A stretch of 64,000 bases of DNA from Lacticaseibacillus hegangensis (GTDB lineage: Bacteria; Bacillota; Bacilli; Lactobacillales; Lactobacillaceae): assembly GCF_003946465.1 (NCBI RefSeq), contig NZ_RHOL01000006.1, positions 1-64,000 on the forward strand. The letters are read 5' to 3'. Each line of letters begins with the position of its first letter. Within the stretch, counting starts at the first letter, position 1. Below the pieces are notes generated by a model. It did no database searches. It saw only the letters and a list, made by a program, of their open reading frames with translations, and was not told the origin of the DNA. A program made the translations under genes and the position numbers. Below are positions 1 to 8,762 of this stretch, in pieces.

Positions 1-22
1 TAGTACTAACAAGAATAGGTCT

Positions 23-322
23 TCATGGCCTTTTTGGTCTAGTCGTCAGGGTGTTGCACTTGAATTGTAAACTGGGGACTTTATTCACGTCTTGCAGGAT
101 TCTTATCGCCAGGCTGTAATAAGGCGAATGCGCTTGGCCAACGGGGAGCACGAAGATTGTGGCAGCCTGCGGCGGTCGAAATCCATTTATGACCTCGACG
201 TCAGTGATGACATCAGTGACCGCATCACTGTGCATATTTAAGAATGGAATAATCGCATTTAAAGCACCAGCCTGGCTGGTAGAGGCTAGGATAAGATTTG
301 CTGAGTGCTGAATTATTGGCAT
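23..322 (-). CDS. hypothetical protein, 99 aa
   Basis: I do not recognise this protein. It starts at an ATG 10 nt after an AAGGAG ribosome site and has a well-formed promoter of its own (TTGATA, 17 nt, TATACT) divergent from the sugar operon, which is the main reason to believe it is translated. There is no signal peptide or long membrane segment, and the last 15 residues are basic. It could be the remnant of a longer gene, because the product is short for a soluble enzyme and no partner is visible. A regulatory or accessory role for the neighbouring operon is inference from position only. Confidence 0.4.
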   Translation of the reverse strand: MPIIQHSANLILASTSQAGALNAIIPFLNMHSDAVTDVITDVEVINGFRPPQAATIFVLPVGQAHSPYYSLAIRILQDVNKVPSLQFKCNTLTTRPKRP

Positions 323-360
323 AAGTTGTCTGCTCCTTCTTTTAAGTTCTGCTCAGGTTA

Positions 361-389
361 AGTATAGACGTTTCTGATAACGTTATCAA
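361..389 (-). promoter_or_regulatory. promoter of the 99-aa divergent gene
   Basis: Read on the minus strand: TTGATA at 384-389 and TATACT at 361-366 with a 17-nt spacer. The -35 box is inside the palindrome at 375-388, so a protein bound there should block this promoter. Confidence 0.55.
375..388. promoter_or_regulatory. CcpA cre site or LacI-family operator
   Basis: Perfect 14-bp palindrome TGATAACGTTATCA. It fits the cre consensus TGWNANCGNTNWCA at every position and is equally a typical LacI-family operator. It overlaps the divergent promoter and lies 18 bp upstream of the -35 of the sugar operon. No LacI gene is visible in the window, so CcpA is the simpler reading. Confidence 0.65.
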
Positions 390-405
390 AAAAATTCATA
401 AAGTG

Positions 406-434
406 TTGACTTTGAAATTTGTCAGATTTACTAT
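406..434 (+). promoter_or_regulatory. promoter of the ThuA/ABC sugar operon
   Basis: TTGACT at 406-411, 17-nt spacer, TACTAT at 429-434. An ATG inside this promoter opens the same frame as the first gene but cannot be its start, which supports the downstream TTG at 521. Confidence 0.75.
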
Positions 435-470
435 GGGTTTTCGCAGTGGAAGCGCAAACAAATACATTTA

Positions 471-480
471 GTAACGTTAC
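471..480. promoter_or_regulatory. second operator-like palindrome
   Basis: GTAACGTTAC, a 10-bp palindrome with the same AACGTT core as the site at 375-388. It lies about 30 bp downstream of the expected transcription start, so a bound repressor could form a roadblock or a loop with the upstream site. Confidence 0.45.
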
Positions 481-520
481 CATTTTTAACCGCCAAAATT
501 CCTTGAGGGGAGGTAATTTA

Positions 521-1171
521 TTGAAGAAAGCCTTGGTTATTCGTGGCGATTTCTATCACCCCAGCGACAAGGTGGATCCGTTGATAGACAAATGTTTTAC
601 TTCTTCTGAGTGGAAAGTTGTAAAAACTGACCGAGCGAGAGACTTGTTTGAAGATTCTTATGACTTGGCTATGTTTTTTACAAATGGAAGGCCTGAAGGG
701 GAGACTGATTTAACTAATAGTGAACAATCTGCAATTGTGAAGATGGTTCGTGAGGGAATGGGCATTATGTTCGTACACGCGGGCTTAGTGCTTATTGAAG
801 AAGACAGTCCATTTTATACAGAATTGAATTCAGGCCGTTTTGCGGGTCATTCCAAGAAGCACGTAAGCCTGACGACCGCACCAATTCGAAATGTTTCCCA
901 CCCAATTACAGACGGGGTCACTCCTCTGACGGCTGTTGATGAGCATTACTATATTAACGTCAACTTTTCAAAAGTCACCGCATTAATGCTTTCAGCTTCT
1001 GAAGAAGGAACAACGCTTGGATCATGGTGCAGCGAGGTTGGGCAAGGCAAAGTGTTTAGTCTAATTCCAGGTCATACTTTTGCTGCACTTGAGACACCAC
1101 AGATGCAAGAAATAATCGAGAACGCGATTCTCTGGGAAACGGGGCTATCAGCCAATGCAAGTCGCAACTGA
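521..1171 (+). CDS. ThuA-like domain protein (sugar utilisation)
   Basis: 216-residue ThuA family protein with a class-I-glutamine-amidotransferase-like fold. ThuA proteins occur in trehalose and keto-glycoside catabolic clusters, where they are thought to act on 3-keto sugars. Visible features are the N-terminal strand KKALVIRGDF, the block GMGIMFVHAG near residue 90, and a C-terminal GQGKVFSLIPGHT motif typical of the family. The start is TTG at 521, placed 8 nt after GGGGAGGT; the in-frame upstream ATG lies within the promoter. It is the first gene of the operon, and its stop overlaps the next start by 17 nt, which suggests coupled translation. Substrate is inferred from family and neighbours only. 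Confidence 0.72.
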   Translation: MKKALVIRGDFYHPSDKVDPLIDKCFTSSEWKVVKTDRARDLFEDSYDLAMFFTNGRPEGETDLTNSEQSAIVKMVREGMGIMFVHAGLVLIEEDSPFYTELNSGRFAGHSKKHVSLTTAPIRNVSHPITDGVTPLTAVDEHYYINVNFSKVTALMLSASEEGTTLGSWCSEVGQGKVFSLIPGHTFAALETPQMQEIIENAILWETGLSANASRN

Positions 1172-1940
1172 AATCTATTCAATATACGATTTATATCAGC
1201 ACGATCCCGAAAAAGCGATGGCTTGGCTGAACACCATCGGCTGCCACTATGTTGAGCTTTATGGTGATCCTATCCTTGACGTAGATGAGCTGAAGAATCT
1301 GCTAAATCGCTATCAGATTCGCTTGGTGAGTTGGCAAGTTGAGTGGAAGTACCTACAGCCGCAAAACATCAATTATACGCTGGCTTATCACAGCGCGCTT
1401 GGCACCCCACAAATATTCATCCCGGCGTTAGGTGGGCCCTGGCAAGTTGGGCATACGATTGCAGAAAACACTGCAGACACCTGGAAGGCACATGCCTCAC
1501 GGATCACGACGTTGATACCGCAGTTTCGGAGGCGAGGCATCAAGTTTGGGTATCACACACATGACTATGATTTCGGGGAGAAGTTGGACAACAATCAGAC
1601 CTCCTTGGAAATCTTAATCAATCATACCCCACCAGACTTTCAGTTCGAGTTGGATACCGGTAACGCAATCGAGGGAGGAAAGCTTCCTCAAGACCTACTG
1701 GTTCAGTTGAAAGGACGGGTGGATATCTGTCATGTTAAGCCGTTTTCGAAGCAGTATCGGTATGATGTCAGAATTGGCGATTCAACAGATGCAAGTGATT
1801 GGCCAAGTATTATAGATGCCGCGGAGCTGGCGGGGACTAAGTTTCTGGTTTGTGAGACTGAAGCCCAGAAACTAGGCCCCACAACAGACGTTGCAAAAGC
1901 AGATTTTGATACAATGACAACAATAATAGCGAGGGATTAA
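1155..1940 (+). CDS. sugar phosphate isomerase/epimerase (xylose isomerase-like TIM barrel)
   Basis: 261 residues, the usual size for the AP-endonuclease-2/xylose-isomerase-like family. Metal-site residues are recognisable: the FGYHTHDYDF block near residue 135, FELDTGNA near 170, ICHVKPF near 195, and a late Glu in FLVCETEA. Such enzymes isomerise or epimerise keto sugars using a divalent metal; YcjR, a 3-keto-hexoside epimerase, is a relative in a comparable cluster. The ATG at 1155 sits inside the end of the ThuA gene. With the dehydrogenase at 5414 it suggests an oxidise-epimerise-reduce route on a glycoside. That assignment is inference. Confidence 0.75.
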   Translation: MQVATEIYSIYDLYQHDPEKAMAWLNTIGCHYVELYGDPILDVDELKNLLNRYQIRLVSWQVEWKYLQPQNINYTLAYHSALGTPQIFIPALGGPWQVGHTIAENTADTWKAHASRITTLIPQFRRRGIKFGYHTHDYDFGEKLDNNQTSLEILINHTPPDFQFELDTGNAIEGGKLPQDLLVQLKGRVDICHVKPFSKQYRYDVRIGDSTDASDWPSIIDAAELAGTKFLVCETEAQKLGPTTDVAKADFDTMTTIIARD

Positions 1941-1942
1941 TC

Positions 1943-3214
1943 ATGAAAAAGAAGTTTCTCTTTGGTTTAACGCTCGTCGCGAGCCTTTGTTTGATGATTT
2001 TGTCGGGCTGTGGGAGCTCAAGCGCATCGAAACAAACCAGCGCGAAAAGCAAGCAGACGATTACTTTTTGGACTATGGAACTCAAGCCAACTTTCACCAA
2101 ATACTTTAAGGGCGTAATTGCTCAGTATGAAAAAGAAAATCCTAACATCACCATTAAGTGGCAGGACCTGCCGCAGGCTTCGCTTCAAAACAAATTGCTT
2201 GCCACAACGGCTGGTGGCAAGGCACCAGATGTTGTCAATTCCTTCTCGGAGTTGACCATGGCGCTTGCTTCTAAGGGTGCTCTAGCCAATATGGATAAGT
2301 TAATGACCAAGAAAGAGCTTGCCGTATACAACAAGAACTTGCTTGATACTGGACGTTATCGTGATAACACGCTTTATGCGTTGCCGTGGTATCACACACC
2401 GGAAGTTCAGCTTTACAACAAGGATCTGTTTGCGAAGGCAGGTCTGACACCGCCGCAGACATATGCGGATGTCGTTCGTGACTCCAAGACAATGAAGGAC
2501 AAGACGGGCGCCTTTCTGTATACGCCAAACTTCTTCCAGCACATTTTAACGTTGAACAATATTCCTGTGATTTCTAAGGATGGCAAGAAAGCGGTCTTCA
2601 ATAACAAGCAGTCTTTGAAGATTCTGACTCAATTAACAGATTTGGTTAAGAAGGGTGAAATGTCAAAGACCGGCTGGGGATCATGGCAAGCTATGGAAAA
2701 TCTTTACGCAAAGGAAAAGGTTGCCACAGTTACATCTGGCCCTCAGGTGCTTGCAAACGTCAAGAGCAACTCTGTCAATGAGTGGAACAAGTCTGCTGCA
2801 GCTCAGACAGTTGCAGACAAGAAGGGCGGATTGGTCATGAGCCCTGTTCAGGATATTGTTGTTCCGGCAACTAGTGAACATCAAAAGGCGGCTGCCAAGT
2901 TTGCACTTTACCTGACCAATACCGCTAATGAGGTTGCATTCTGCAAACAGGCCACAATCTTCCCAACAACCAATAAGGCTTTGAAGGATCCGTACTTCAC
3001 GTCTGACACCAAGACACTTGAAGGCCAGCTCCGCGCAGAGGGCGTCAAAGCCAGCTTGCACATTAGTGACGCCGTTCTTAAAGTGCCAAATGCGACTGAT
3101 ATTGTGAACACAATCAACTCCATTCCTGATGCAGTTTACACTGATGGGAAGACGCCTAAGCAAGCTCTCAAGGATGCTGAAGTAAAGGTTGATAAGTATT
3201 TGAAGAACAACTGA
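1943..3214 (+). CDS. ABC transporter sugar-binding lipoprotein
   Basis: 423-residue family 1 (MalE/UgpB-like) extracellular solute-binding protein. The N terminus is a lipoprotein signal ending in LSGC, with Cys23 the predicted lipidated residue, followed by a Ser/Lys-rich linker. The mature part starts with QTITFWTMEL, the usual first strand of sugar-binding proteins, and contains the LYALPWYHTPEVQLYNKDLF hinge block. It delivers a mono- or oligosaccharide to the two permeases that follow. A GAGGGA site precedes the ATG, and the gene begins 2 nt after the isomerase stop. The ligand cannot be read from sequence. Confidence 0.88.
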   Translation: MKKKFLFGLTLVASLCLMILSGCGSSSASKQTSAKSKQTITFWTMELKPTFTKYFKGVIAQYEKENPNITIKWQDLPQASLQNKLLATTAGGKAPDVVNSFSELTMALASKGALANMDKLMTKKELAVYNKNLLDTGRYRDNTLYALPWYHTPEVQLYNKDLFAKAGLTPPQTYADVVRDSKTMKDKTGAFLYTPNFFQHILTLNNIPVISKDGKKAVFNNKQSLKILTQLTDLVKKGEMSKTGWGSWQAMENLYAKEKVATVTSGPQVLANVKSNSVNEWNKSAAAQTVADKKGGLVMSPVQDIVVPATSEHQKAAAKFALYLTNTANEVAFCKQATIFPTTNKALKDPYFTSDTKTLEGQLRAEGVKASLHISDAVLKVPNATDIVNTINSIPDAVYTDGKTPKQALKDAEVKVDKYLKNN

Positions 3215-3247
3215 TATCAGCGGTAGTTTTTGAAAGTGGGGACCAAT

Positions 3248-4129
3248 TTGAAAACAGTCAAGATCAGACAGAAACTCGTCCCTTGGATGTTCATGCTGCC
3301 AGCGTTGATAATTCTGGGTGTCTTTACCTTTTACCCAATTATCTATAGCATCCCACTGGCTTTCATGAAATATTCTGTTATTGGGCAGACATCATGGGTC
3401 GGACTTCAAAACTTCACCCGAGCATTTCAAGACTCAGATTTCTGGGTTTCACTGGGACACTCAGCTGAGTTTGTAATTGTGGTGCCAATTCTCCAGTTGA
3501 TTTCGATTTATTTAGCAACGGTCGTTAATAAGCCTTTGCCCGGTGTGACAATTTTCCGTGTTTTGTTTTACATTCCGGTGGTTACGTCAATGGTTGCCGT
3601 TGGGATTATGTGGGGGTTCATTCTTGATCCTACAGGGTTGATCAATACGTTGATGCAAAACGCAGGCTTCTCCCACGTTATCTACTTCATGAACAATTCT
3701 CATCTAACGCTTCCAATTTTGATGGGGATAACCATTTGGCAAGGGATCGGCTATTACATGATGATGTACCTTGGCGGATTGCAGGGCATACCCTCAGAAC
3801 TTTCGGAGGCGGCCGAAATCGATGGTGCATCCCCAGCAACAATCTTCTTCAAGATCACGATTCCCCTGCTAAAGCCTTTCATCTGGGTCTGCTCCCTGAT
3901 GTCATTGATAGCAGCGCTCGGCGTCTTCGACATTGTCTTTGTCATGACGCAAGGCGGACCAAACAACGCGACGTTGGTTACAAATTACTATTCCTATAAC
4001 CAGGCCTTTGGGAACTTTAACTTCGGCTATGGTGCTGCTGTAGGCCTTCTGCTATCAATCGTTATTACGCTTTTCTCGGTAATCCTGTTTGTTTACCAAC
4101 GGAAGGGAGGGCAAACACATGCAAAGTAG
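3248..4129 (+). CDS. sugar ABC transporter permease, MalF/UgpA type
   Basis: 293 residues with six predicted membrane helices. The EAA loop that contacts the ATPase is visible as EAAEIDGASP near residue 200. TTG at 3248 is chosen because GTGGGGA lies 5 nt upstream; the TTG at 3230 has no ribosome site. The stop overlaps the next gene by 11 nt. It pairs with the permease at 4119 to form the membrane channel. Confidence 0.88.
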   Translation: MKTVKIRQKLVPWMFMLPALIILGVFTFYPIIYSIPLAFMKYSVIGQTSWVGLQNFTRAFQDSDFWVSLGHSAEFVIVVPILQLISIYLATVVNKPLPGVTIFRVLFYIPVVTSMVAVGIMWGFILDPTGLINTLMQNAGFSHVIYFMNNSHLTLPILMGITIWQGIGYYMMMYLGGLQGIPSELSEAAEIDGASPATIFFKITIPLLKPFIWVCSLMSLIAALGVFDIVFVMTQGGPNNATLVTNYYSYNQAFGNFNFGYGAAVGLLLSIVITLFSVILFVYQRKGGQTHAK

Positions 4130-4985
4130 TCAGGTTAAACGTATCAGTAGTCGGCACAGCTACCTGGTCAAGGGGAAGCGGATGTCGACGGGTAGCATTG
4201 TACTAAATTATGCTGTCATGATCATCGTCGCGTTGATTTCTGTGTTTCCCTTTCTGTGGATTTTAAGTGCCTCGTTTAAAAACAACGAGAATATGTCGAG
4301 CATCGCGCTGATCACCAAGCATATGACAATGGTTAACTATTCTGGCTTGCTCAAGTTTATCCACTTTGACAAGTATCTCTTTAATTCTATTGTCATTACA
4401 CTGGGCGGAATCTTGATCGACATCATCTTCTCTTCGATGGCAGCCTACCCACTCGCTAAGATGAAATTTAAGGGGCGGGGGTTCATATCAGGGTTACTGT
4501 TGAGCACGATGATTCTTCCTGCCAGTGCGTCTCTTATCGTCAATTACATTACCATTTCACGTCTGGGACTGTTGAACACATTTGCAGGTATCATTTTGCC
4601 GGGTTCTGTATCGGCCTTCTCGATCATCCTGCTGCGGCAAGCCTATCTGGCGGTTCCGGATGCGCTGTATGAGGCGGCACGGATAGACGGTGCTTCCGAG
4701 CTTCGTATTTGGTGGAGCGTCATGCTGCCGAGTGTCATGCCGACGATTACAACTGTGGGTATTATGGATTTCATCAACAAGTGGAACGCCTTTCTTTGGC
4801 CGACGATTGTTGCGCAGCCCAGCCACTATCCAATTGCGACAGCATTGCAGTCTTTGAACGGCCAGTTCACGTACAAGTTTGGGTATATCGCTTCAAGTAC
4901 GATTCTATCGATTATCCCAGTTGTGATTGTATTTATGATGTTCCAGAAGAACTATTTGCAATCTATTTCTGGGGCGGTAAAGTAG
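4119..4985 (+). CDS. sugar ABC transporter permease, MalG type
   Basis: 288 residues, six predicted membrane helices, with the EAA motif as YEAARIDGAS near residue 188. The ATG at 4119 follows GGGAGGG at the usual distance; a frame opening 30 nt earlier is inside the previous gene and lacks a ribosome site. It forms a heterodimer with the preceding permease, and the MsmK-like protein encoded at 6454 is the likely ATPase. Confidence 0.88.
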   Translation: MQSSQVKRISSRHSYLVKGKRMSTGSIVLNYAVMIIVALISVFPFLWILSASFKNNENMSSIALITKHMTMVNYSGLLKFIHFDKYLFNSIVITLGGILIDIIFSSMAAYPLAKMKFKGRGFISGLLLSTMILPASASLIVNYITISRLGLLNTFAGIILPGSVSAFSIILLRQAYLAVPDALYEAARIDGASELRIWWSVMLPSVMPTITTVGIMDFINKWNAFLWPTIVAQPSHYPIATALQSLNGQFTYKFGYIASSTILSIIPVVIVFMMFQKNYLQSISGAVK

Positions 4986-5010
4986 TAAGAATTTGAGAGG
5001 AGTTTTCGAC

Positions 5011-5412
5011 TTGCCGACAGCAGTGTTAAATCATGTTTGTTTACAGACGAAGCATTTTCAAAAGTCCATCGCCTTCTTTACCCAGTTCTTCGATGCTGTT
5101 CCCCTTCATGAGTGGGGAACCGTCGGAAAAGGGGACCACGCGATTATTTTAAAAGTGGGTGCGAACGTCACATTTGAAGTCTTTGAGGACCATTCCGACC
5201 ATGCCGCGCATGGCATTTGGGACCATGTTGCCTTTACGACTGACAACATCAAAGCAGACTTTAAACGAGCTGAAGATCTTGGCGCTCAGGTAGTTGTGAA
5301 ACCGACCTTTTCTGACATTCCCACTTTTTCGGGTGAGATGGTCAAGATGTGGTTTGGGTATCTTCAGTCCCCCGGTGGCGAAGTTTTTGAGATGATCCAA
5401 GAAGGTGCTTAA
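5011..5412 (+). CDS. VOC (glyoxalase/bleomycin resistance fold) protein
   Basis: 133-residue vicinal-oxygen-chelate protein with the two beta-alpha-beta-beta-beta halves seen from LNHVCLQTKH at the start and GIWDHVAFTT in the middle. Candidate metal ligands are His near the start of each half and the Glu in GGEVFEMIQ at the end. VOC enzymes catalyse isomerisation, epimerisation or C-C cleavage at vicinal oxygens; the role here, between transporter and dehydrogenase, is unknown. TTG at 5011 follows GAGAGGAG by 8 nt, so it is preferred to the TTG at 4993. Confidence 0.75.
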   Translation: MPTAVLNHVCLQTKHFQKSIAFFTQFFDAVPLHEWGTVGKGDHAIILKVGANVTFEVFEDHSDHAAHGIWDHVAFTTDNIKADFKRAEDLGAQVVVKPTFSDIPTFSGEMVKMWFGYLQSPGGEVFEMIQEGA

Positions 5413-5413
5413 T

Positions 5414-6376
5414 TTGCAAATGAAGCAGGTAGAATTTACTGATGCTTTAACTGCCAAGTTAGTCAATCATCAAATCTCAGATCAGCTTGAAGACGGAATG
5501 GTACGCATCAAGACACTAATTTCTTTAGTCTCGACCGGCAGTGAACTTGGAGCCTTCCAGAATTTGGAAGGGAACTTGAAATTTCCAATTTTCCCAGGTT
5601 ACACGGTTATTGGGCGTATCGATCTTTCTGACAAGCCTGAGGATATTGGGAAGCTGGTACTGGCTGATTATAATCATGCTGAATATGGCGTTGTGAAACG
5701 GAGCAGTTGCATATTCCTGAAGCAGAGCGAACATCTTGAAGAAATAATCTTTGCACGAATGGCTGCTGTCTCTATGTCTTCTATTGTGGATACTACTGTT
5801 AAGCCTTTCGAAGAGGTCCTAGTATTGGGACTTGGGATGGTTGGTTCCTTGGCTTGTCAGGTTTTACACCAGTTAGGTTATACCGTCGTCGCTATAGATC
5901 GAGACGAAGGACGATGCGAGCACATTCATGATCTCACTGGGATTTCAACATACCCTGACGTGAAGTCACTACAAGAATCGCATGCTGCAAAATTTGGCCT
6001 GCTACTTGAATGTACCGGCGTCGATCAAGTACTCTTGGAGGGCTTGTCCCTGATGAAGAAGAGGGCGGAGGTCTATCAGATTGGCGTTCCGTGGAAAGAG
6101 TACAGTAGTCACACGATGCATGAGCTTCTGCGTTCGATCTTTTATGGCTTTATCACTTTGAAGTCTGGGTGGGAGTGGTTTCTTCCTTCTCAGGCAGATG
6201 AATATCGGTGGTACGGACATGCAGACAATATTCAACGGGCGGCTGATTGGATTGCGAATGGTCGAATTAACGTTAAAGACCAGTTCAAGATCTATCGACC
6301 CGAGGATTGCCAGGCGGCTTATGCGGGGCTGGCAAATCGGACCGAGCACCATAGCGTGATTTTTGATTGGCGCTAA
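5414..6376 (+). CDS. MDR-family dehydrogenase, YcjQ-like
   Basis: About 320-residue medium-chain dehydrogenase/reductase. It has the N-terminal GroES-like domain (SLVSTGSELGAF near residue 35) and a Rossmann domain with VLVLGLGMVGSLACQ near residue 137. The zinc-binding Cys cluster of classical alcohol dehydrogenases is absent. Relatives such as YcjQ oxidise or reduce the C3 position of glycosides with NAD(H). The start is uncertain: AAGAAGG just before the preceding stop favours TTG at 5414, with ATG at 5420 close behind. The gene begins 1 nt after the VOC stop. The keto-glycoside role is inference. Confidence 0.7.
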   Translation: MQMKQVEFTDALTAKLVNHQISDQLEDGMVRIKTLISLVSTGSELGAFQNLEGNLKFPIFPGYTVIGRIDLSDKPEDIGKLVLADYNHAEYGVVKRSSCIFLKQSEHLEEIIFARMAAVSMSSIVDTTVKPFEEVLVLGLGMVGSLACQVLHQLGYTVVAIDRDEGRCEHIHDLTGISTYPDVKSLQESHAAKFGLLLECTGVDQVLLEGLSLMKKRAEVYQIGVPWKEYSSHTMHELLRSIFYGFITLKSGWEWFLPSQADEYRWYGHADNIQRAADWIANGRINVKDQFKIYRPEDCQAAYAGLANRTEHHSVIFDWR

Positions 6377-6453
6377 TGTAGTAGTGCATCGATAATTCAA
6401 TGTGCTATACATTACGATTAATTATTAAGACTCAGTGGAAGAAGGAACTGTCA

Positions 6454-7587
6454 ATGGTTGAGATTGATCTGAACCACCTCTATAAGAAATATGCTGACGG
6501 CGAGGATTATGCGGTCAAGGATTTTGACTTGCACATTAAGGACCGTGAATTTATTGTTTTCGTTGGGCCTTCTGGTTGCGGGAAATCTACTACACTTCGT
6601 ATGCTTGCCGGGTTGGAAGATATTACTAAGGGTGAACTGAAGATCGGCGACAAGGTGATGAATGATGTTGCACCGAAGGATCGGGACATTGCCATGGTTT
6701 TCCAAAACTATGCGCTGTATCCGCATATGACTGTTGCGGATAACATGGCCTTCGGATTGAAACTCAGACATTACAGCAAAACCGATATTAAGAAGCGCGT
6801 TGATAACGCTGCGGAGATCCTTGGCCTGGAAGAATTTCTGAAGCGCAAGCCAGCGGATCTTTCCGGTGGTCAGCGGCAACGTGTTGCGCTAGGCCGTGCG
6901 ATTGTTCGCGATGCCCCAATCTTCTTGATGGATGAACCCCTGTCCAACTTGGATGCAAAGTTGCGTGTATCGATGCGGGCAGAAATCGCAAAACTTCATC
7001 GGCGGTTAAATACGACGACGATTTACGTCACACATGACCAGACTGAAGCCATGACCCTAGCTGATCGGGTTGTTGTCATGTCAGTCGGCCAGATTCAACA
7101 AATTGGCACCCCGGAGGAGGTTTATCAGAATCCTAGGAACATGTTTGTCGCGGGATTCATGGGCAGTCCTGCGATGAACTTCTTCCATGTTACATATAAA
7201 GACGGTGTCATCTCAGATGGCAAGCAGGTTACGCTCAAAGTTCCCGAAGGACGTTCAAAGATTTTGGATGCTCAGGGATATAATGGCAAAGAAGTAGTCT
7301 TTGGCATCCGGCCGGAGGATATTCACTCCGAGCAGGCATTCTTGGACACTTGGCCCGATGCAACAGTGGAAGCAGATGTCGTTGTTTCGGAACTACTTGG
7401 CGCAACGGAGCAACTTTACCTCAAGACAGACGCCTCAGAATATGTGGCAAATGTGAACTCCCGTGATTTTCACAATCCAGGTGACCACATTAAGATAGGA
7501 TTTGATATTAATAAAGCTCACTTCTTTGATAAGGACAGTCAGATGGCCATTGTTGCGGAGCCTATTCCACTTGAATCAATGGACTAA
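6454..7587 (+). CDS. sugar ABC transporter ATP-binding protein, MsmK/UgpC type
   Basis: 377-residue ATPase of the multiple-sugar type. Walker A is GPSGCGKST at residues 38-46, the signature LSGGQ at 136-140, Walker B ends in D160-E161, and the switch His is H194. A C-terminal TOBE/OB regulatory domain follows from about residue 240. ATG at 6454 lies 9 nt after GAAGGA. Lactobacilli often have one such ATPase serving several importers, but this one is within the operon and probably dedicated. It closes the operon, 180 bp before a terminator. Confidence 0.9.
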   Translation: MVEIDLNHLYKKYADGEDYAVKDFDLHIKDREFIVFVGPSGCGKSTTLRMLAGLEDITKGELKIGDKVMNDVAPKDRDIAMVFQNYALYPHMTVADNMAFGLKLRHYSKTDIKKRVDNAAEILGLEEFLKRKPADLSGGQRQRVALGRAIVRDAPIFLMDEPLSNLDAKLRVSMRAEIAKLHRRLNTTTIYVTHDQTEAMTLADRVVVMSVGQIQQIGTPEEVYQNPRNMFVAGFMGSPAMNFFHVTYKDGVISDGKQVTLKVPEGRSKILDAQGYNGKEVVFGIRPEDIHSEQAFLDTWPDATVEADVVVSELLGATEQLYLKTDASEYVANVNSRDFHNPGDHIKIGFDINKAHFFDKDSQMAIVAEPIPLESMD

Positions 7588-7765
7588 GCCTTGATGACTA
7601 GGTAATGATTAGACTGCTTGGGGAAGTTAGAGATAGCTTTCAGTATTCATTCCGCCCTCTAGACGGCCGAGACAGTCGGTTCGCTGTTTCGGCTACACAA
7701 GCTTTAAAGATACAGAAACTGTTATTAGTTTAGTTGAACATCAAGCGCCCTTCGGTGAAATCTAC

Positions 7766-7801
7766 GAGGTGCGCAGCCCCCGTTTCAGGGCTGTGCACCT
7801 C
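7766..7801 (+). terminator. terminator of the sugar ABC operon
   Basis: Stem GAGGTGCGCAGCCC (7766-7779) with GGGCTGTGCACCTC (7788-7801), one mismatch, 8-nt loop, then GTTTGTTTGTC. It could also slow transcription arriving from the convergent RpiR gene. Confidence 0.7.
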
Positions 7802-7840
7802 GTTTGTTTGTCTATTCGCGCATGATTTAGCACCTTTGAT

Positions 7841-8590
7841 TTATTGAACCGTCGTCTGCTCATGCAATATCTTTGCCAGATACTCCAAGATAAACAGACA
7901 CGGCACCTGCGACGTGACGTCCTGCTCGACGTAATGCTCCTTGGCAATGTCGGTGGCGATGTTGACATCGGTCAGGCGGGCGACGGTGGAGTGGGCGGAG
8001 TTCGTGATGGACAGGGTGTGGCTGTCGCGAAACGACAGGTTGCTCAGGTAGCTGATCACCTCGGGCGTCTCGCCGGACACCGACAGGGCGATCACGCAGG
8101 TCTTATCCAGCAGGGCCTTGGGAAAGTAGCGCTGTGGGTAGGTGACCGGGTCCTCGATGCGCACCGCCATGTGAAACAGCGAGGAGAAGTAAAGCGCGCC
8201 GTACTCAGCCATCACGTTGGAGGAGCCGACACCGATGAACAGGACCAGCTCGCACTGCTTGAGCAGCTGCACGGCGGCCTGGATCTTTGCGTCAAAATCC
8301 GGTGTCGTCACGCGGTTGAAGAAGTTGATGTACATGCCGGGGTCAACCGGCGTGGGCCGAGTCCGGGCGGCAGTCTGTTCCTGCAGCAGCTTGAGCCGAA
8401 TTTTGAATTCAGTGAAGCCTTGGCACTCGAACTTGCGACAGAAGCGTTGCACCGACGCCGTGCTCGTGTGGGTGCTGGCGGCGAGCTCGCGAATGCGCAT
8501 GTAGATCACCTTGTCCAGGTTTTGCAGGACGTACTTATAAATCGCCAAGTCGATGTCGGATAGCTCGACGGCGTGGTCGAGAAACAGCAT
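7841..8590 (-). CDS. MurR/RpiR-family transcriptional regulator
   Basis: 249 residues: an N-terminal HTH_6 domain (residues 1-75, helix-turn-helix around STASVQRFCRKF) and a C-terminal SIS sugar-phosphate-binding domain (about 105-240, with LFIGVGSSNVMAEYG and VIALSVSGETPEV). RpiR proteins respond to phosphorylated sugars. ATG at 8590 lies 6 nt after GAGGTG; the GTG three codons upstream overlaps that site and is rejected. It is divergent from the GH4 gene, with an inverted repeat between the two, so it probably controls that gene in response to a 6-phospho-glucoside. Confidence 0.88.
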   Translation of the reverse strand: MLFLDHAVELSDIDLAIYKYVLQNLDKVIYMRIRELAASTHTSTASVQRFCRKFECQGFTEFKIRLKLLQEQTAARTRPTPVDPGMYINFFNRVTTPDFDAKIQAAVQLLKQCELVLFIGVGSSNVMAEYGALYFSSLFHMAVRIEDPVTYPQRYFPKALLDKTCVIALSVSGETPEVISYLSNLSFRDSHTLSITNSAHSTVARLTDVNIATDIAKEHYVEQDVTSQVPCLFILEYLAKILHEQTTVQ

Positions 8591-8622
8591 GTGAATCACC
8601 TCGCTTTCAGTTTACACCGCCT

Positions 8623-8637
8623 GATACGACCTGTATC
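8623..8637. promoter_or_regulatory. candidate RpiR operator
   Basis: Inverted repeat GATAC-5-GTATC in the divergent region, with another GATAC at about 8663. Spacing and position suit a dimeric regulator. Assigned by position only. Confidence 0.4.
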
Positions 8638-8691
8638 GAAAAGGTTACAACGATCCAATTGACGATACGGTACCCGCTTGCGGCCTAAGCG

Positions 8692-8719
8692 TTGAACGCC
8701 GTCCCAGACGCGCTATATT
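8692..8719 (+). promoter_or_regulatory. promoter of the GH4 gene
   Basis: TTGAAC at 8692-8697, 16-nt spacer, TATATT at 8714-8719, 44 nt before the GH4 start. Confidence 0.65.
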
Positions 8720-8762
8720 GAAGACGGTAGCAAGTTAATCTTTTTGAAAAAGGGTGAGTCAG

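Noticed and set aside
419-520. ATG at 419 as start of the ThuA gene
   Set aside because: It lies between the -35 and -10 boxes of the promoter; the TTG at 521 has a strong ribosome site.
7844-8563. Long plus-strand frame of 239 codons opposite the RpiR gene
   Set aside because: It is the mirror of the G+C-rich rpiR coding strand. It has no recognisable domain, and the minus-strand protein is a clear RpiR regulator.
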